64,000 bases of DNA from Zerene cesonia. Lineage: Eukaryota; Arthropoda; Insecta; Lepidoptera; Pieridae. The DNA is taken from assembly GCF_012273895.1 (NCBI RefSeq), contig NW_024045131.1:2924741-2988740 (forward strand). The letters run 5' to 3'. Under the pieces are notes generated by a model. The model did not search any database. It worked only from the letters and a program-made list of their open reading frames with translations, and was not told the DNA's origin. A program made the position numbers and the translations under genes. Position 1 is the first letter of the stretch, and each line of letters opens with the position of its first letter. This document shows, piece by piece, positions 10,536 to 20,499 of the stretch.

Positions 10536-10660
10536 TAACCGACTTCAAAGAAGGTTTGAGAACCTTGAGAACCTTGAGAACCTTGCCGAATTGAGATTCG
10601 GCTGTATTCTTTTTTTTTGTTTGTTCAATGTTGCATGAATTGGGTGAAGCCGTTTTTCAT
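10536..10660 (+). repeat. ACC repeat with GAGAACCTT triplication
   Basis: Headed by 'ttaaccgacttcaaag', then 'gagaacctt' three times in tandem (10557-10586), then 'gattcggctgtattc' and a T-run. Confidence 0.5.
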
Positions 10661-10699
10661 GATTATTTTTGACGTGACAAAGTCTTAAATTAGGTTGCG

Positions 10700-10825
10700 G
10701 CTAGGAGTCACTCATGAAAAAGTGTAACGCCCGGTAACGTTACGATGAGTCACCGAACTATGATCGGTCCGCCGCGCGCGCGGCACTAGAGAATTAGGCG
10801 CATTGAATCGGCGCGTGCTTGTGTC
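10700..10825. promoter_or_regulatory. GC-rich island with AP-1 site and palindromes
   Basis: Contains TGAGTCA (10745-10751, AP-1 consensus), GGTAACGTTAC, a perfect 14-bp palindrome GCCGCGCGCGCGGC (10771-10784), then a (TCTCTG) run. It could be a promoter-like module or the 5' region of an unrecognised retroelement. Confidence 0.3.
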
Positions 10826-11089
10826 TCTGTCTCTGTCTTTTTAGTAAACAAAATATATTTTCTATAGTTAAAATTTGTGCAATTCTTATTTTCATTCAAT
10901 TCCTCGTTCCTATTGTGCAATTTAATAATATTCATATCAATAAATATTCTACCGAGAAAAAGACGTTGTCACGTAAAATCTTCGCCCGTAAAACCGACTT
11001 TACAGGCAACCATTTTTTTTATTCGAAAGTTCCCGTATGGCCCCATTTAAACTTGGTCTAGTTCTGACAATACGAAGGCAATTTTTTAC

Positions 11090-11185
11090 GGCACACGGCA
11101 AATTGCTACGGTTCGGCAAAAAACGCGGGTTCGAATCTCACCTCGTGATGAAATTCTTTTCTATTCTTTCAAAATTTCTTAATAT
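11090..11185 (+). mobile_element. PAL-B fragment
   Basis: 'ttcggcaaaaaacgcgggtt', 'cgaatctcacctcgtgatg' and 'ttctattctttcaaaatttc' match the right half of the PAL-B copies at 32675 and 37475. The left arm is absent. Confidence 0.55.
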
Positions 11186-11715
11186 GAAGGCAGTTTTGTC
11201 AGAAGGATCAGTTAATTTTACCTATGCAATATTTGTTTCTTTTTTGACGTTATTAATAAAATAAATAATGTAAAAAAAATATTTCCAGTTCGAAAAACGA
11301 ATTGCTTATTAAATAATACAAGATAAAATTATTAAATTGATCCGAAACTTTTGGGTTCTTAACGATTTTTTATTCAAAAGAAATATCAAAATAAATCGTC
11401 CATAACGATAATGAGTTTAATATACAGAAACGGAACATTATTTGGCATATATTTTTCTTATACTTAATTTATAAATATCGCGTTTTAAAATATTTGCCCA
11501 ACTGTAAGGTATCAAATAAAATTATTTATTTATTTTAAGTTAAAAAGTCGTTACATGTATACTTAAGCTGTAGATCATTTATAAATATACGTTGGCGTTA
11601 ACCTGTTATATGTGATCACAACTTACACACAAGCGTTAATATGAATTTATGAGATCAAACAAACTCATAAATAAGAGTAAACAAAAAGTGACAGATAATA
11701 TAGCTTTATCAATAA

Positions 11716-11879
11716 CTAGCTGTTCGCCCTGGCTTTCCTCGGGGTAAATATATAGCCTATGTCACTCAGCGAAGTTGCAGCTTTCTAATGATGAAAGAAT
11801 TTTTAAAATCGGTCCAGCAGTTATTGAGTTTATTCATTACAAACAAACACATTATTCCTCTTTATAATATTAGTGTAGA
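11716..11879 (-). mobile_element. Helitron-like H4, complete
   Basis: Reverse CTAG at 11716 (ctagctgttcgccctggctt), 'atatatagcctatgtcact'-type core, 'tttttaaaatcggtccagca', and 5' end complement 'aatattagtgtaga'. Confidence 0.85.
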
Positions 11880-13400
11880 TAATCATGCATGTAGATAACC
11901 CTACTCCAAGTGTCTAAGATTTTTGTAATGAAAGTTTACTTATTCATTAAATTAGGACTAAATATACTTTATCGTATAAATAAAAGCTTACAATATTACA
12001 ATTATATGTTTAAAAATAATATCATAGTAAGCGTGTATGATAATGTTAAAAATATTCATCACAAATAATGTACGAATATGATCATGATCATACATACAAA
12101 AACTCTCAAATCATTACTAAACGTTTGGCCAGTCGCGTAAATTCAAATTTTATAACAAAACCTGAAAAATGATATTAATATTGTAATAAATATGACATTC
12201 GATGAGCTGCGCAAACATAATATATTTGGGCAGTAAACATTTTAATTGAAGAGTGAGTACCCGGAATACAAACAATTAAAATGAATTTACTGGTAGTTCA
12301 TGAAGATGAAATTTTCATTATTTTATTATATAAGAGCATATCTGTCTGGATTACGTTCAATACGATCAGGATCAAAATTCAATATATAAATTAATTTTTA
12401 AATTTAATAGAATCATCGGTATAATTAAAACTTGTATTTATTGGCCGATTGTTTTTAAGCTTTTAACTAAATATTTGGCCAAACGTAGAGCGACATCATT
12501 GTAAAAAAATAATATTGGTTTTTTGTTCACAACAATTTGAATGTATCTCAAATCTCAATGTCTGTCATGTTTTTAATATATTTTTGATTAAAAAGATTCA
12601 GGAACATTTACTAGTCATATAAACGATAAATTAAATTTTCATTATTTATTAAATTTGGAAGGCAACTTCTATTACCTATTTGAAATAATGTTACGCGTAA
12701 GTAAATGATGACGTCATAGAATGATAATGTTTGGCTATAATAACAGAGACAAAATATGGGGAAGATTTAAATTTTTTGATAATAGCGCCATCTGTGCGAG
12801 TGCAAACTAAACTGTGCATTTAAAGCTATTTTACTAAGCGCCATCTATTGAAAACATTGTGTATGACATCGTCCCTGGTCAACGAGGTCTTGGAAATTTT
12901 CGCAACATTATAAGATTAGCGCCATCTATACGACAATTGTGGAATTTCTATGAATAAAAATATCTCTGTTGGAACTAAAATAATTATTTTCAGATGGCGT
13001 CTGAATTCTCATACACAACTAAGTCTTCTTGTCGACAATATAGATGTCGCTTTTAAAGCTTTACCACAATTCTAGTAATAATTTAACCTACCATACTCGT
13101 TATTTTGATAAAGCTTGTAGATATTTTAGGACTTAAAGACAGAAATTAATTCTGGCGATCCTAATCAGGCTAATGAGATGAACTCATAAAAGCGTTATAG
13201 TGTTACCGTATGAAGTGGGTCAAAATCGAGTTTACAGTTAGTTATATACAATTAAAACGTGCTAAAAGGGATCAAGGTTAGGAAACCATTGAAACAAGTA
13301 TATAACAGCAATGACATAACCTTCATTGCACTAATTAATAATTTGAAACTATAATAACATGTTTCCTGTGCTAAAAGCAGCATTATTATGGCATCCCACT
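11880..13400. other. Comparatively repeat-poor AT-rich tract
   Basis: No Helitron or SINE recognised. The only structure is a cluster of GCGCCATCT-type motifs listed separately. No credible frame. Confidence 0.45.
12785..13050. promoter_or_regulatory. Cluster of GCGCCATCT (CTCF-core-like) motifs
   Basis: GCGCCATCT at 12785-12793, 12838-12846 and 12919-12927. The opposite orientation AGATGGCGT is at 12992-13000, and a variant AGATGTCGC at 13042-13050. Three exact and two near matches lie in 266 bp. AGATGGCGC resembles the core of the Drosophila CTCF motif; the assignment is motif-based only. Confidence 0.4.
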
Positions 13401-13600
13401 TCCCACTAATATTATAAATGCGAAAGTTTGTAAGGATGTGTGTGTGTTTGTTGCTCTTTCACGCAAAAACTGCTGAACCGATTGCAATGAAATTTGGTGC
13501 GTACACAGCTGGACAACTGGAATAACATAAAGGCTACTTTTTGTCCCGATATTCCGACGGGATACGGACTTACGCGGGTGAAACCGCGGGGCGCCTCTAG
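13401..13600 (+). mobile_element. Helitron-like H1, complete
   Basis: Starts TCCCACTAATATTATAAATG and ends with the GC hairpin and 'gcgcctCTAG' (usual gcgcagCTAG). Confidence 0.9.
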
Positions 13601-13614
13601 TATTATATATATGG

Positions 13615-13667
13615 GATGTTAGTTACAGATATTTATATAGCCAATATAAATGTCTACAACTAACATC
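13615..13667. repeat. Imperfect hairpin
   Basis: Arms 13615-13637 and 13645-13667: 23 bp with three mismatches around a 7-nt loop. Starts 15 bp after the Helitron CTAG. Confidence 0.6.
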
Positions 13668-13763
13668 ACATAGATACCTTTGTTTTTGTAAATAGCTCAT
13701 CTTATTATTATGAAGATATTTCATTATACTTATTGTGTAATTTGTAAAGGGTATACTGTCGGT

Positions 13764-14073
13764 AAGCAGTGGTGGCTCAGTGGTGAGAACCTCTGACTTC
13801 AAAATCGATGAGTCGGGGTTCGAGACCGGGCGAGCGCGAAGGAAATAAATTGATTTTTCAATTTATCTACACATGTGGATAACATCACCACTGCTTAAAA
13901 CGGTGAAGAAAAACATCGTGAGGAAACCGGCATGTCCAAGAATCAAAAGTTCGACGACATGTGAGATCTGCCAACCCGCACTTGGCCAGTGTAGTGGATT
14001 ATGGCTTGAACCCTCAAAGGAGGCCTGTGTCCCAGCAGTGGGAACATATATGGGCTGATGATGATGATACAGG
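13764..14073 (+). mobile_element. SINE S3, full length with target duplication
   Basis: tRNA-related head: A-box-like 'gtggctcagtggtgag' and B box GGTTCGAGACC (13817-13827). Body 'acggtgaag...catcgtgaggaaaccgg', then 'ccagtgtagtggattatggc', 'tgtcccagcagtgggaac' and the GATGATGAT tail. An 11-bp direct repeat atactgtcggt flanks it (13753-13763 and 14074-14084). Confidence 0.92.
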
Positions 14074-14084
14074 ATACTGTCGGT

Positions 14085-14455
14085 TTGTGGTGCTGTACTA
14101 ACAAACTCCTCAATATAATATATCAATTTTTTCACCATCTCTATATTGAGGGGAAAATATGTAATACGGAAAATATGCACTAGCTATCACCCACGGGTTT
14201 GCATGCACGGAAGTATACATTGCAGAGATACACGAAAGATATTCAAGATTCCCAGACATTCTTAGCCTCTCCTTATGGTCATAGTGAAATAGTTGTAAAG
14301 TTATTTCAAGACTCGTTTGGGGTCGAGACCCCTGCGGACTATTTGGACCCTAAACTTTCATGGTTTCATCGCAGAAAAGCATGTATTTTAATAGTGATAA
14401 AAGTTAATGGTCATTAAACTTATTTAGATAAATGTTTTGTTGTGACGGGTACACT
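14085..14455. other. Spacer
   Basis: A reverse Helitron-like terminus (CTAG at 14177, 'ctatcacccacgggtttgc') begins here but decays. The frame at 14199-14417 has no support. Confidence 0.35.
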
Positions 14456-14605
14456 TACTCAAACTCATTCGCCATCCCATACTCAAACTTAAATTCATAC
14501 ACAATCACGTGTTCAAACTCAATATCTCACTCAAACTCATATTTCACCTCATACTCAATTTCGTACTCAAACCCATACGTAATCTCCTACTCAAACTCAA
14601 ATTTT
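14456..14605. repeat. Degenerate CTCAAACTCA minisatellite
   Basis: 'actcaaactca' and close variants recur seven times with irregular 17-33 bp spacing. A related piece in reverse occurs at 46056-46090 (gagtttgagcttaagtttga). Confidence 0.7.
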
Positions 14606-14727
14606 AAATAAAGCTACTTGTCTTGCCCCGGTGGTGCAAAGCAAAAAAAAATATTTAATCCACCTTTTTTTATCGGTGGCTAAGTAGCTTGACAGATTTT
14701 CTATTTTTTGACTGAATTAATCCGCTC

Positions 14728-14758
14728 AGGACCTATATAGGTCCTAGCTATATAGCTA
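14728..14758. repeat. Two adjacent perfect palindromes
   Basis: AGGACCTATATAGGTCCT (14728-14745, 18 bp) and TAGCTATATAGCTA (14745-14758, 14 bp) share one base and directly precede an H1 5' end. Confidence 0.85.
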
Positions 14759-14978
14759 TCCTACTAATGTTATAAATGCGAAAGTTTGTGAGGATGGTTA
14801 TTTGTGTGTGCGTATGTTTCTTACTCTTCTCACGCCAGTCACGCCAAAACTACTGAACCAATTGCAATGAAATTTGGTACGTATACAGCTGGAAAACTGA
14901 AATAACATACAGGCAACTTTTTTTCCCGACATTCCAACGGAATATAGACTTATGCGGGTAAAACCGCGTGATGCAGCC
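14759..14978 (+). mobile_element. Helitron-like H1, 3' terminus decayed
   Basis: Starts TCCTACTAATGTTATAAATG. The 3' hairpin region reads 'ggtaaaaccgcgtgatgcag' and CTAG is replaced by an ACAC run. Confidence 0.85.
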
Positions 14979-15322
14979 CCCCACACACACAGACAGATAA
15001 GCCCTTACAAACAATATTTTAATAAATAGACCCCTTCACAAATTTTGGTATAGGTTACGCTAAGGCCTATAAAATTTGCTAAGGCCGCTAAGGCCGCAAG
15101 GCCCGCTTAACGCTACGTATATATACAAATGAAATAAATGGATAGAGACCACTTTATTCGTGAAAATAAATTATGACTGAATGCTAGTTTCCATTAATCA
15201 TGGATACAATTAATTATTCAGAGAAAACGTACTGAGCTGTTGCCTAAAACAAGATTTATCTTTAAAGGTATGTTAAAATGTTTATGTAGTGTACATGTTA
15301 TTGTTAAAATTCGTTAGATCGC

Positions 15323-15396
15323 GTTTTAACTAGTTAAAACTAGTTAGAACTAGCTGTAACATTATGCTGTTGTTGCAACTAGTTTTAACTGTTGTG
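15323..15396. repeat. AACTAGTT palindrome cluster
   Basis: Perfect 18-bp palindrome GTTTTAACTAGTTAAAAC (15323-15340), followed by further 'aactagtt'-type units to about 15390. Confidence 0.6.
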
Positions 15397-15531
15397 ATTT
15401 GTTGTGTGTATATGTATATAACATAAATGTTTTTCTTCCTTTCTTTCTTTCTTCTAACTAGGGAAAAGCTGTTAGATACTAAAGTTATCTAGAAATTTAT
15501 TGTTAACTAATTTATTGTTAACTAGCCGAGT

Positions 15532-15721
15532 CCCGCGGTTTCACCCGCGTAAGTCCGTATCCCGCAGGAATATCGGTATAAAAAGTTGCCTATATGTTAA
15601 TCCAGTTGTCCAGCTGTCTATATACCAAATTTCATTGCAATCGGTTCAGTAGTTTTTGCTTGAAAGAGCAACAAACACACACACATCCTTACAAACTTTC
15701 GCATTTATAATATTAGTAGGA
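15532..15721 (-). mobile_element. Helitron-like H1, complete
   Basis: Reverse CTAG at 15532; 'cccgcggtttcacccgcgta'; 5' end complement 'ataatattagtagga'. Confidence 0.9.
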
Positions 15722-16077
15722 TTCAAGAGGTAACAAACACAAAAATACAGTCGAACTGACAACCTCATCCCATTTTGAAGTCGGACAAATTACTCCGCTA
15801 ATTAGTAAGAAAAATGCGCTTCACTGCTTTAATGAACATGGCGCATAAAGAGGTGTTTTTGTTTTAAAAATAAGTGCATTTTATGTGTCGTTTTATGAAA
15901 ACAAATGGCAGAAATCTTTTATGCATTGTTTGTGGAATTAAAAATGGAAAAAGTGGTTAGTATGCTGGCTAAGGGCGCATCAACTTTTTAGTTTCATTAT
16001 TGCCTTATTTTTGCTTACCCACTAGTTGGATTTTTTTGTTAGGGTTGCCTGGTAGAGATCGCTGGCTTATTGTTTAA
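15722..16077. other. Spacer with LINE-tail-like motif
   Basis: At 16040-16075 'gggttgcctggtagagatcg' matches a tail motif that recurs at 39766, 51001 and 63221; otherwise unremarkable. Confidence 0.4.
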
Positions 16078-16167
16078 AGATTGCAATCGGTTCAGTAGTT
16101 TTTGCGTGAAAGAGCAACAGACACATACACATCCTAACAAACTTTCGCATTTATAATATTAGTAGGA
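16078..16167 (-). mobile_element. Helitron-like H1, 5' half only
   Basis: 'ttgcaatcggttcagtagtt' through 'tttataatattagtagga'. The 3' (CTAG) half is missing. Confidence 0.75.
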
Positions 16168-16272
16168 CTAGTAGGATAGTAGGAAGGATGAGATCTCGGC
16201 GAGCGATATAAATCAAGATAATCTACATATGTACAGCTATGTATAATGAAAAATGTTTCAAGAGGCGATAAA

Positions 16273-16523
16273 TCACACTAATATTATAAATGGGAAAGTT
16301 TGTTTGTTTGGATAATTGTCGGTCAATCACATTGCAACTACTGAACGGATTTTGATGAAATTTGGTATACAGACAGGGTATGTCAAAGGATAATTATTAT
16401 CTTTGGTATACAGACAGGGTATCAGCAGATTTGGGTCATAGGATAATTATTATCACGATTAAATGCTCCCTTGGGATAGAACAGGAATCGTGATATCCGG
16501 GCGGAGCCGGGACGAGCGTCTAA
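16273..16523 (+). mobile_element. Helitron-like H3 with internal tandem duplication
   Basis: Starts TCACACTAATATTATAAATG and ends 'gacgagcgtCTAA', which still fits CTRR. The segment with 'ttggtatacagacagggtat' and 'ggataattattatc' occurs twice in tandem (about 16362-16405 and 16403-16455). Confidence 0.85.
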
Positions 16524-16705
16524 TAGGAAAATATGGTAAAATAAATATATGTAAATTGTAAAATATCAAATCGCTCCTCGTCATCCAGCCAATCGTGCAT
16601 AAGGGATGACATCTACTAGGATGAAAAGGACAACAACTTGCCCGTGAAGAGAAACGATCAGCAGAAAAATCGTAAAATATCTTATATATATTTTATTTAT
16701 ATAAG

Positions 16706-17062
16706 CTAGCTTTTCACCCGCGGCTTCGCCTGCGTGAAATTCGGTTGTATCGCGCGACATGGTAAGGAGTAGCCTATACGTTTTCCCAAGGTCTGGATTT
16801 TTTGTCGAAAATTGGTTAAGTGGTTTAGGTGTAGTTTAGGTGGATTCTTTCACAATAAGGAACTCCCATACAAACTTTCATCCCCTAATTCAACCCCTTC
16901 TTTCCTTTTTTTCGCAATGAAAAGTATCCTATGTCCTTTCCCAAGTTCAGTCCTATGATCATACCAAATTTCATCAAATTCGGTTCAGTTGTTTTATGCG
17001 TAAAAGCATAACAGAGAGACAGACAGACAGAGTCACTTTCTCATTTATAATATTAGTAGGGA
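16706..17062 (-). mobile_element. Helitron-like H7
   Basis: Reverse CTAG at 16706, 'cttttcacccgcggcttcgc', 'atcgcgcgacatggtaagga', 'aggtctggattttttgtcga', 'agacagacagacagagtcac', and 5' complement 'aatattagtaggga'. Confidence 0.8.
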
Positions 17063-17067
17063 TGAAT

Positions 17068-17203
17068 CCCTATGTCCCTTGGTCACGCTTCACGCGTGAA
17101 AGGCTGGACCGATTTCAAAAATTCTTTCACCGTTAGAGAGCTGCAATTAAACTGAGAGACATAGGCTATATATGCCACGGGCGAAACCAGGTCGAACGGC
17201 TAG
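17068..17203 (+). mobile_element. Helitron-like H4, diverged
   Basis: 'ggctggaccgatttcaaaaa', 'ttctttcaccgttagagagc', 'ggctatatatgccacgggcg', ending 'gtcgaacggCTAG'. Confidence 0.65.
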
Positions 17204-17249
17204 TTTTTAAACCTTCTATTACTTTATCAAATTTAATATATAAATTACA

Positions 17250-17450
17250 AACTGCGTCCCGCGGTTTCACCCACGTAGGTCCGTGTCCCGTAGGAATATC
17301 GGGATAAAAAGTTGCCATTCCAGTTATCCAGCTGTCTACGTACCAAATTTCATTGCAATCGGTTCAATAGTTTTTGCATGAAAGAGCAACAAACACACAC
17401 ACATCCTTACAAACATTCGCACTTATAATAGGATTTTAGCATTAGTAGGA
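17250..17450 (-). mobile_element. Helitron-like H1, CTAG lost
   Basis: Starts 'ctgcgtcccgcggtttcacc' without the CTAG. The 5' terminus is split by a short duplication ('ataggattttagcattagta'). Confidence 0.8.
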
Positions 17451-17495
17451 CTAGTAGGATTATAGACTTCCAAAATCATATCAATATATCCGTAT

Positions 17496-17630
17496 GAATC
17501 ACGCTATCTATTAAAAAAACTGCATTAAATTCTGATTTGCTTAATCTGAAAATCTAATCAAAACTTCCGTCGCCTAGTTTTAAAGATCTAAGCATACATA
17601 GGGACAGACAGCGAGAAGAGACTGTTTGCG
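17496..17630 (-). mobile_element. Helitron-like H2 fragment with insertion
   Basis: 'gaatcacgctatctattaaa' and 'gttttaaagatctaagcata' flank about 35 bp of foreign sequence. Confidence 0.5.
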
Positions 17631-17663
17631 GTTAGCTACGACGAGCGTCTATTTATGTCTAAT

Positions 17664-17851
17664 TCTATATAAAAGTGTTGTTAGTTACACTATTTATAAC
17701 TTAAGAACGGATTAACCGATTTGGCTGAAAATTTGTGCAAAGATAGCTTAGAATCAGGAGACAGACAGATAATCTTTTATCGAACGGAACGGGAACATGC
17801 GAGGGATTCGTTCCTGCGTCTATGCGTGCGAAGCCGCGGGCGGGAAGCTAG
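17664..17851 (+). mobile_element. Helitron-like H6, complete
   Basis: Starts TCTATATAAAAGTGTTGTTA. 'aacggattaaccgatttggc', 'acgggaacatgcgaggga', ending 'gcgggcgggaagCTAG'. Confidence 0.85.
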
Positions 17852-17908
17852 TAAATAAATAATAATGTCTCCTTGACGTTTCTTCGGGACCAACTGACAT
17901 CAATTCCC

Positions 17909-17965
17909 CATCAAAGATAAAAAGAATCGCGCCAATCGGTATAACCCGCGGAGTTATCAAGAAAT
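17909..17965 (+). repeat. Short interspersed motif, copy 1
   Basis: 'aaaaagaatcgcgccaatcg', 'gcggagttatc'; also found at 58852-58912. Probably a retroelement remnant. Confidence 0.35.
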
Positions 17966-18354
17966 AAAACGAAAATAAAATAATTATATTTATTTAATTG
18001 TTATTAATTCAGCCTCCTTTGTTTTTGTACGTCTGTTGTATTTTTAATTTCTTCATCAATACTTGGCCACAACACACTACACGCGTGTGTGCGTAACTTT
18101 TATATATATAATGTAAATATGCAATTTATATGGCTAGGAAAATCTACGAATCCTAACTGTGATTTATGCTCTAATATTATTTAATAATAAAAGCATAGAC
18201 GTCTTATAAAATAAATATATGTAGGTTTTTATGTCTCTTGCCCTATGTATTTATGTGATTAAAAAAGATTTTTTTTTCAATTTAATCTAGCATTTAGCAT
18301 CAGTTCTATAGGGACAACTTTAAACCTATACTTAATGCCCTGCTTAGATGTGCG

Positions 18355-18368
18355 GTCGCCATGGCAAC
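18355..18368. promoter_or_regulatory. RFX-type X-box
   Basis: GTCGCCATGGCAAC is an inverted-repeat match to the X-box bound by RFX factors (GTNNCC..GGNAAC). It sits in a GC-rich 100-bp island (18339-18440) with no recognised repeat. Confidence 0.4.
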
Positions 18369-18511
18369 CTGATCGATTGGCACCCCCATATCACCGTCCT
18401 CGTCCCACTCGTGGTGGTACCCCATAGCACTGTCTCGCTCTAGAGCTTATTTAACTGTCAAATCTATCAATTTTGTATTGTCATATCACAATAGCTCAAT
18501 AGATTCCTGTG

Positions 18512-18757
18512 GTATACTACACGGGTGAAACCCGAAAAAATGCATAAAAAGGGGTAGAAGGGGTTGAAATGGGGGATGAAAAATTTATAGAAGTTCCTAA
18601 TTGTCAAACATAATATCATGTAAGATTCTTTCAAGCTTAAACCACTTAACCAATTTTGGTAAATAGTTTAGACTTTGAGGAAGACAATAAGCTACTCCTT
18701 ATCATGTCGCGCGATAGAACTGAATTCCCGCGAGCGAAGCCGCGAGCGGAGAGCTAG
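18512..18757 (+). mobile_element. Helitron-like H7
   Basis: 'ggggtagaaggggttgaaat', 'aaaccacttaaccaattttg', 'cgcgcgatagaactgaattc', ending 'gcgaagccgcgagcggagagCTAG'-type terminus. The 5' end is uncertain. Confidence 0.75.
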
Positions 18758-18775
18758 TAACTAATAATCTTTACT

Positions 18776-18938
18776 TCTATACTAATATTATAAAGAGGAA
18801 GAATTTGTATTTTTGTTTGTTTGTTAATAATGGATAAACTCAAAAACTGCTGGACCGATTTGAAAGATTCTTTTACCATTAGAAAGCTGCAACTTCCCTG
18901 AGTGACATAGGCTATATATGTACCACTGGCGAAGCAAC
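18776..18938 (+). mobile_element. Helitron-like H4, 3' truncated
   Basis: Starts TCTATACTAATATTATAAAG and stops at 'taccactggcgaagcaac', lacking CTAG. Confidence 0.75.
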
Positions 18939-19086
18939 AAATATGCACATTAGGAATTTGCTAATTTTGATCTAGATGCTAAGTAGCGTTTAAGTACATT
19001 AATAAAGTTTAATAAAAATTAAGTACACATTTCCAGGCTGTTTTTCTAAGTTTAAACTTAAAAAGTTACGATCATCATTATACATT

Positions 19087-19136
19087 ATTATTTTCAAGTT
19101 ATCCTGAGCGTTGCTTTAGGATAACTTGAAAATAAT
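19087..19136. repeat. Perfect 19-bp stem hairpin
   Basis: Arms ATTATTTTCAAGTTATCCT (19087-19105) and its exact complement (19118-19136), 12-nt loop. Confidence 0.9.
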
Positions 19137-19241
19137 GTCCCTTATAAATTATGCAGGGTAACATTTATTTATTTTATTAACCGAATTGAGAAAAAGAGAA
19201 GTCTACCAAGTTTGATTTAGACGAGTCTTTTTTATTTGAAT

Positions 19242-19459
19242 GACCGCCTCCTTGGTACAGTGGTTAACGCGTGAGCGTAGAACCGAGGGGTCCTGGGTTC
19301 AATTCCCGGTGGGGACGCACAAAAAAAAAAAAAGTCTCGGTCTGGCAGGATACAGAAGGCTGATCACCTACTTGTCCCTAAAGAAAATCGATCAGTGAAA
19401 CAGATGTACTTAATCTGCCCCATACCCCACTAGGGGACACGGGACTTCACTTTTTTTTC
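19242..19459 (+). mobile_element. SINE S2, full length with target duplication
   Basis: A-box-like 'cttggtacagtggttaacgc' and B box GGTTCAATTCC (19296-19306), A-run, 'ctcggtctggcagga', terminal 'ggacacgggacttcactttt'. A 12-bp direct repeat ttttatttgaat flanks it (19230-19241 and 19460-19471). Best S2 reference in the window. Confidence 0.92.
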
Positions 19460-19635
19460 TTTTATTTGAATTCTGCTGCCTTCGTATGGTACCACTTTTA
19501 TTTGGACTAGTCCGACGATTTAGATTTTTGTTAATATATAGTCAATATAGTCAATAGTCATAATATCCTCCTATTTTATTTCACTGTCATTTATCTTGGA
19601 TCATAGATATTATATAAGTCAATTTTCTTATATAA

Positions 19636-20201
19636 TCTTAATATATATAAATTAGAAGAAAGAAAAAAAAAGAAAGACATTTATTTTGACACAGACATAC
19701 ACACACACAACAGATCATGACAGAAAATTACGTTACATTGTTTGTCCGGGATGGACTTTCTTTTATGTCATCGTCGGCAATGGAGCTGGTGGGTCGTCTG
19801 ATGGTAAGCGCCCATGAACATTTGGAGAGGCCTAAGGTCGATTGCAGATCATACGCCTCTACGAATGGATTGCCGACTGCGAATTTGAAAGGATTGACGA
19901 GAGGAATAAAGGAAAGGAATGGGAAGGGTAAGGAAAAGGATATGGGCCTCCGGTTCCCCCACTCACCGACCGAAACACAGCAATATGCTATTTCACGCCG
20001 GTCTTCTGTGGGGGTGTGGTACTTCCCCGGTGCGAGCTGGCCCAATTCGTGCCGAAGCGTGCTCGACTACCACAATAAACTACTCAACCGGTATCAATCA
20101 AATTTGCACATCGTGTACAGTTTGATCCAATTTAAAAGGATAGTTTATATTATTTCAATTACGATACATGACTACCGGGCGGTTGCAGCTAGTGCAGCTA
20201 G
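19636..20201 (+). mobile_element. Helitron-like H5a split by a SINE S1
   Basis: 5' part 19636-19757 (TCTTAATATATATAAA start, 'cattgtttgtccgggatgga') and 3' part 20079-20201 ('atagtttatattatttcaat', 'ggttgcagCTAG'). They are separated by the S1 at 19757-20078. The 3' end is duplicated (gcagCTAGtgcagCTAG). Confidence 0.8.
19757..20078 (-). mobile_element. SINE S1, near full length, nested
   Basis: Runs from the complement of the 'gacataaa' tail ('ttttatgtcatcgtcggcaa') through 'ctggtgggtcgtctgatggt' and 'caccgacc' to 'gtgctcgactaccacaata'. An open frame crosses it, but this is repeat sequence. Confidence 0.88.
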
Positions 20202-20491
20202 TGATATGATTAATTTTTTCATTAAATTAAAATGGCCTTCTTCTTTGTCTCTGTGTTAATGGCTTCATCCAACAGGACTACGCTAATGTCCAGTGTAAAT
20301 GGGAAAGTCAGGAAAATTCAATTGTCAATTAAAATAGATCAAGCATATTATGATGATAATATATTTATTTATTACCCATAGTCCATCCATGTTTCAGTTA
20401 GACGAAAGCTGTAAGTGGCAAAAACAGAGACAAAAACATTAACTTATTGTCTCATAACCTTAACCTACGTATAAGATTTGTTAGGGTTATA
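20202..20491. other. Spacer
   Basis: Nothing recognised. Confidence 0.4.
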
Positions 20492-20499
20492 TGAAAAAC

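Noticed and set aside
14456..14605. CRISPR-like spaced repeats
   Set aside because: Units are short and degenerate with irregular spacing; a minisatellite fits better.
19717..20259. 180-residue plus-strand frame
   Set aside because: Composed of SINE S1 in reverse plus Helitron H5a pieces; not a gene.
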